A stretch of 7,244 nucleotides of DNA from JBFEUI01 sp041547565 (GTDB taxonomy: Bacteria > Pseudomonadota > Gammaproteobacteria > Thiohalomonadales > Thiohalomonadaceae), in contig JBFEUI010000120.1 in the NCBI GenBank assembly GCA_041547565.1, positions 1 to 7,244 on the forward strand, read 5' to 3'. The position numbers and the translations under genes are program-made. The notes beneath the pieces were generated by a model. That model made no database searches and was not told where the DNA came from. It worked only from the letters and a program-made list of their open reading frames with translations. Positions 7,089 through 7,244 of the stretch are shown here, piece by piece. Each line of letters begins with the position of its first letter. Positions within the stretch are counted from its first letter, which is position 1.

Positions 7089-7147
7089 GGGGTGAGAAGT
7101 GAAGGGTGAGGATAAACGCGTGAAACGTTAAACGTGAAATGAGATAG
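7085..7147 (+). repeat. degenerate heptamer tandem array, left block (consensus GTGAAAC)
   Basis: Nine successive 7-bp units run in phase from 7085 to 7147. The first four are of GTGAGGG type (for example GTGAGAA at 7092 and GTGAAGG at 7099). After one diverged unit (7113-7119) they become GTGAAAC (7120), GTTAAAC (7127), GTGAAAT (7134) and GAGATAG (7141). The first unit includes the htpX stop codon TGA (7086-7088). The array is strongly purine-biased on the plus strand. It is a short tandem repeat with no coding sense and no family name that I can assign with certainty. Confidence 0.75.
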
Positions 7148-7195
7148 GGTGCCCTGTGGGCGCCGGAATGCAGCAGCGGACATGGCCCGCCCTAT
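7144..7195. repeat. imperfect 52-nt palindrome inserted in the heptamer array
   Basis: ATAGGG (7144-7149) pairs perfectly with CCCTAT (7190-7195), and T7150-G7189 and G7151-C7188 extend this to eight pairs. The interior can continue the stem imperfectly, with TGT (7155-7157) opposite ACA (7180-7182), or it can fold as a local hairpin: GGTGCCC (7148-7154) with GGGCGCC (7158-7164), seven pairs including one G-T, and a TGT loop. The form resembles the palindromic intergenic elements (REP- or MITE-like) of gammaproteobacteria; this likeness is inference. No T-tract follows, so it is not a standard intrinsic terminator, though it could protect the 3' end of the htpX mRNA. Confidence 0.6.
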
Positions 7196-7205
7196 GTTCT
7201 TGATC

Positions 7206-7244
7206 GTGAAAGGTGAAACGAGATACGTAAAACCTGAAAGGAGG
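7206..7244 (+). repeat. degenerate heptamer tandem array, right block, running off the window end
   Basis: After a 10-bp gap following the palindrome, 7-bp units resume: GTGAAAG (7206), GTGAAAC (7213), GAGATAC (7220), GTAAAAC (7227) and CTGAAAG (7234), with GAGG at the edge. The GTGAAAC-GAGATA pair (7213-7225) copies the left block at 7134-7146 with one mismatch in 13. The right block is shifted by 2 bases relative to the phase of the left block, as expected if an element of non-multiple length separates them. The terminal GGAGG could also be the ribosome site of a gene beyond the window; this cannot be decided here. Confidence 0.68.

Noticed and set aside
7148..7164. GC-rich hairpin as an intrinsic terminator for htpX
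   Set aside because: The seven-pair stem is followed by GGAATGCAGC, with no run of T. It is better explained as part of the larger palindrome.

Overview
This window is ordinary chromosomal DNA of a moderately GC-rich gammaproteobacterium. The ParE and ParC proteins closely follow the enterobacterial topoisomerase IV subunits, and HtpX has the usual proteobacterial size and layout. From memory of these families, an environmental or sulfur-oxidising lineage outside the enterics is plausible, but the genus cannot be read from the sequence. No tRNA, rRNA, CRISPR array, transposase or prophage gene is visible.

Layout: (1) Bases 1-3405, plus strand: the 3' end of parE, a small glutaredoxin-family gene and a complete parC, closely spaced and apparently one transcription unit. 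(2) Bases 3406-3479: a short convergent junction without a convincing terminator. (3) Bases 3480-6012, minus strand: a two-gene unit made of a membrane-bound class III adenylate cyclase (transcribed first) and, overlapping its stop codon by 14 nt, a TPR-containing lipoprotein. (4) Bases 6013-6200: a divergent regulatory region with a well-spaced sigma-32-type heat-shock promoter facing htpX and a direct repeat upstream of it. (5) Bases 6201-7088, plus strand: htpX, the membrane zinc protease. (6) Bases 7085-7244: a degenerate 7-bp tandem repeat array that starts at the htpX stop codon and is split by an imperfect 52-nt palindrome.

How the genes fit together: ParE and ParC form the heterotetrameric topoisomerase IV that unlinks daughter chromosomes. 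The glutaredoxin between them has no obvious role in that reaction and may simply be co-transcribed. The cyclase should sense an envelope or periplasmic condition through its extracytoplasmic domain and make cAMP in the cytoplasm; the lipoprotein encoded with it would sit in the outer membrane facing the periplasm, making it a candidate input or partner (inference). HtpX removes damaged inner-membrane proteins, and its heat-shock-type promoter fits that job.

I see no clearly new defence or mobile system. The points most worth a second look are the cyclase-lipoprotein pair, the sigma-32 promoter that moves the htpX start 26 codons downstream of the longest reading frame, and the heptamer/palindrome structure after htpX.
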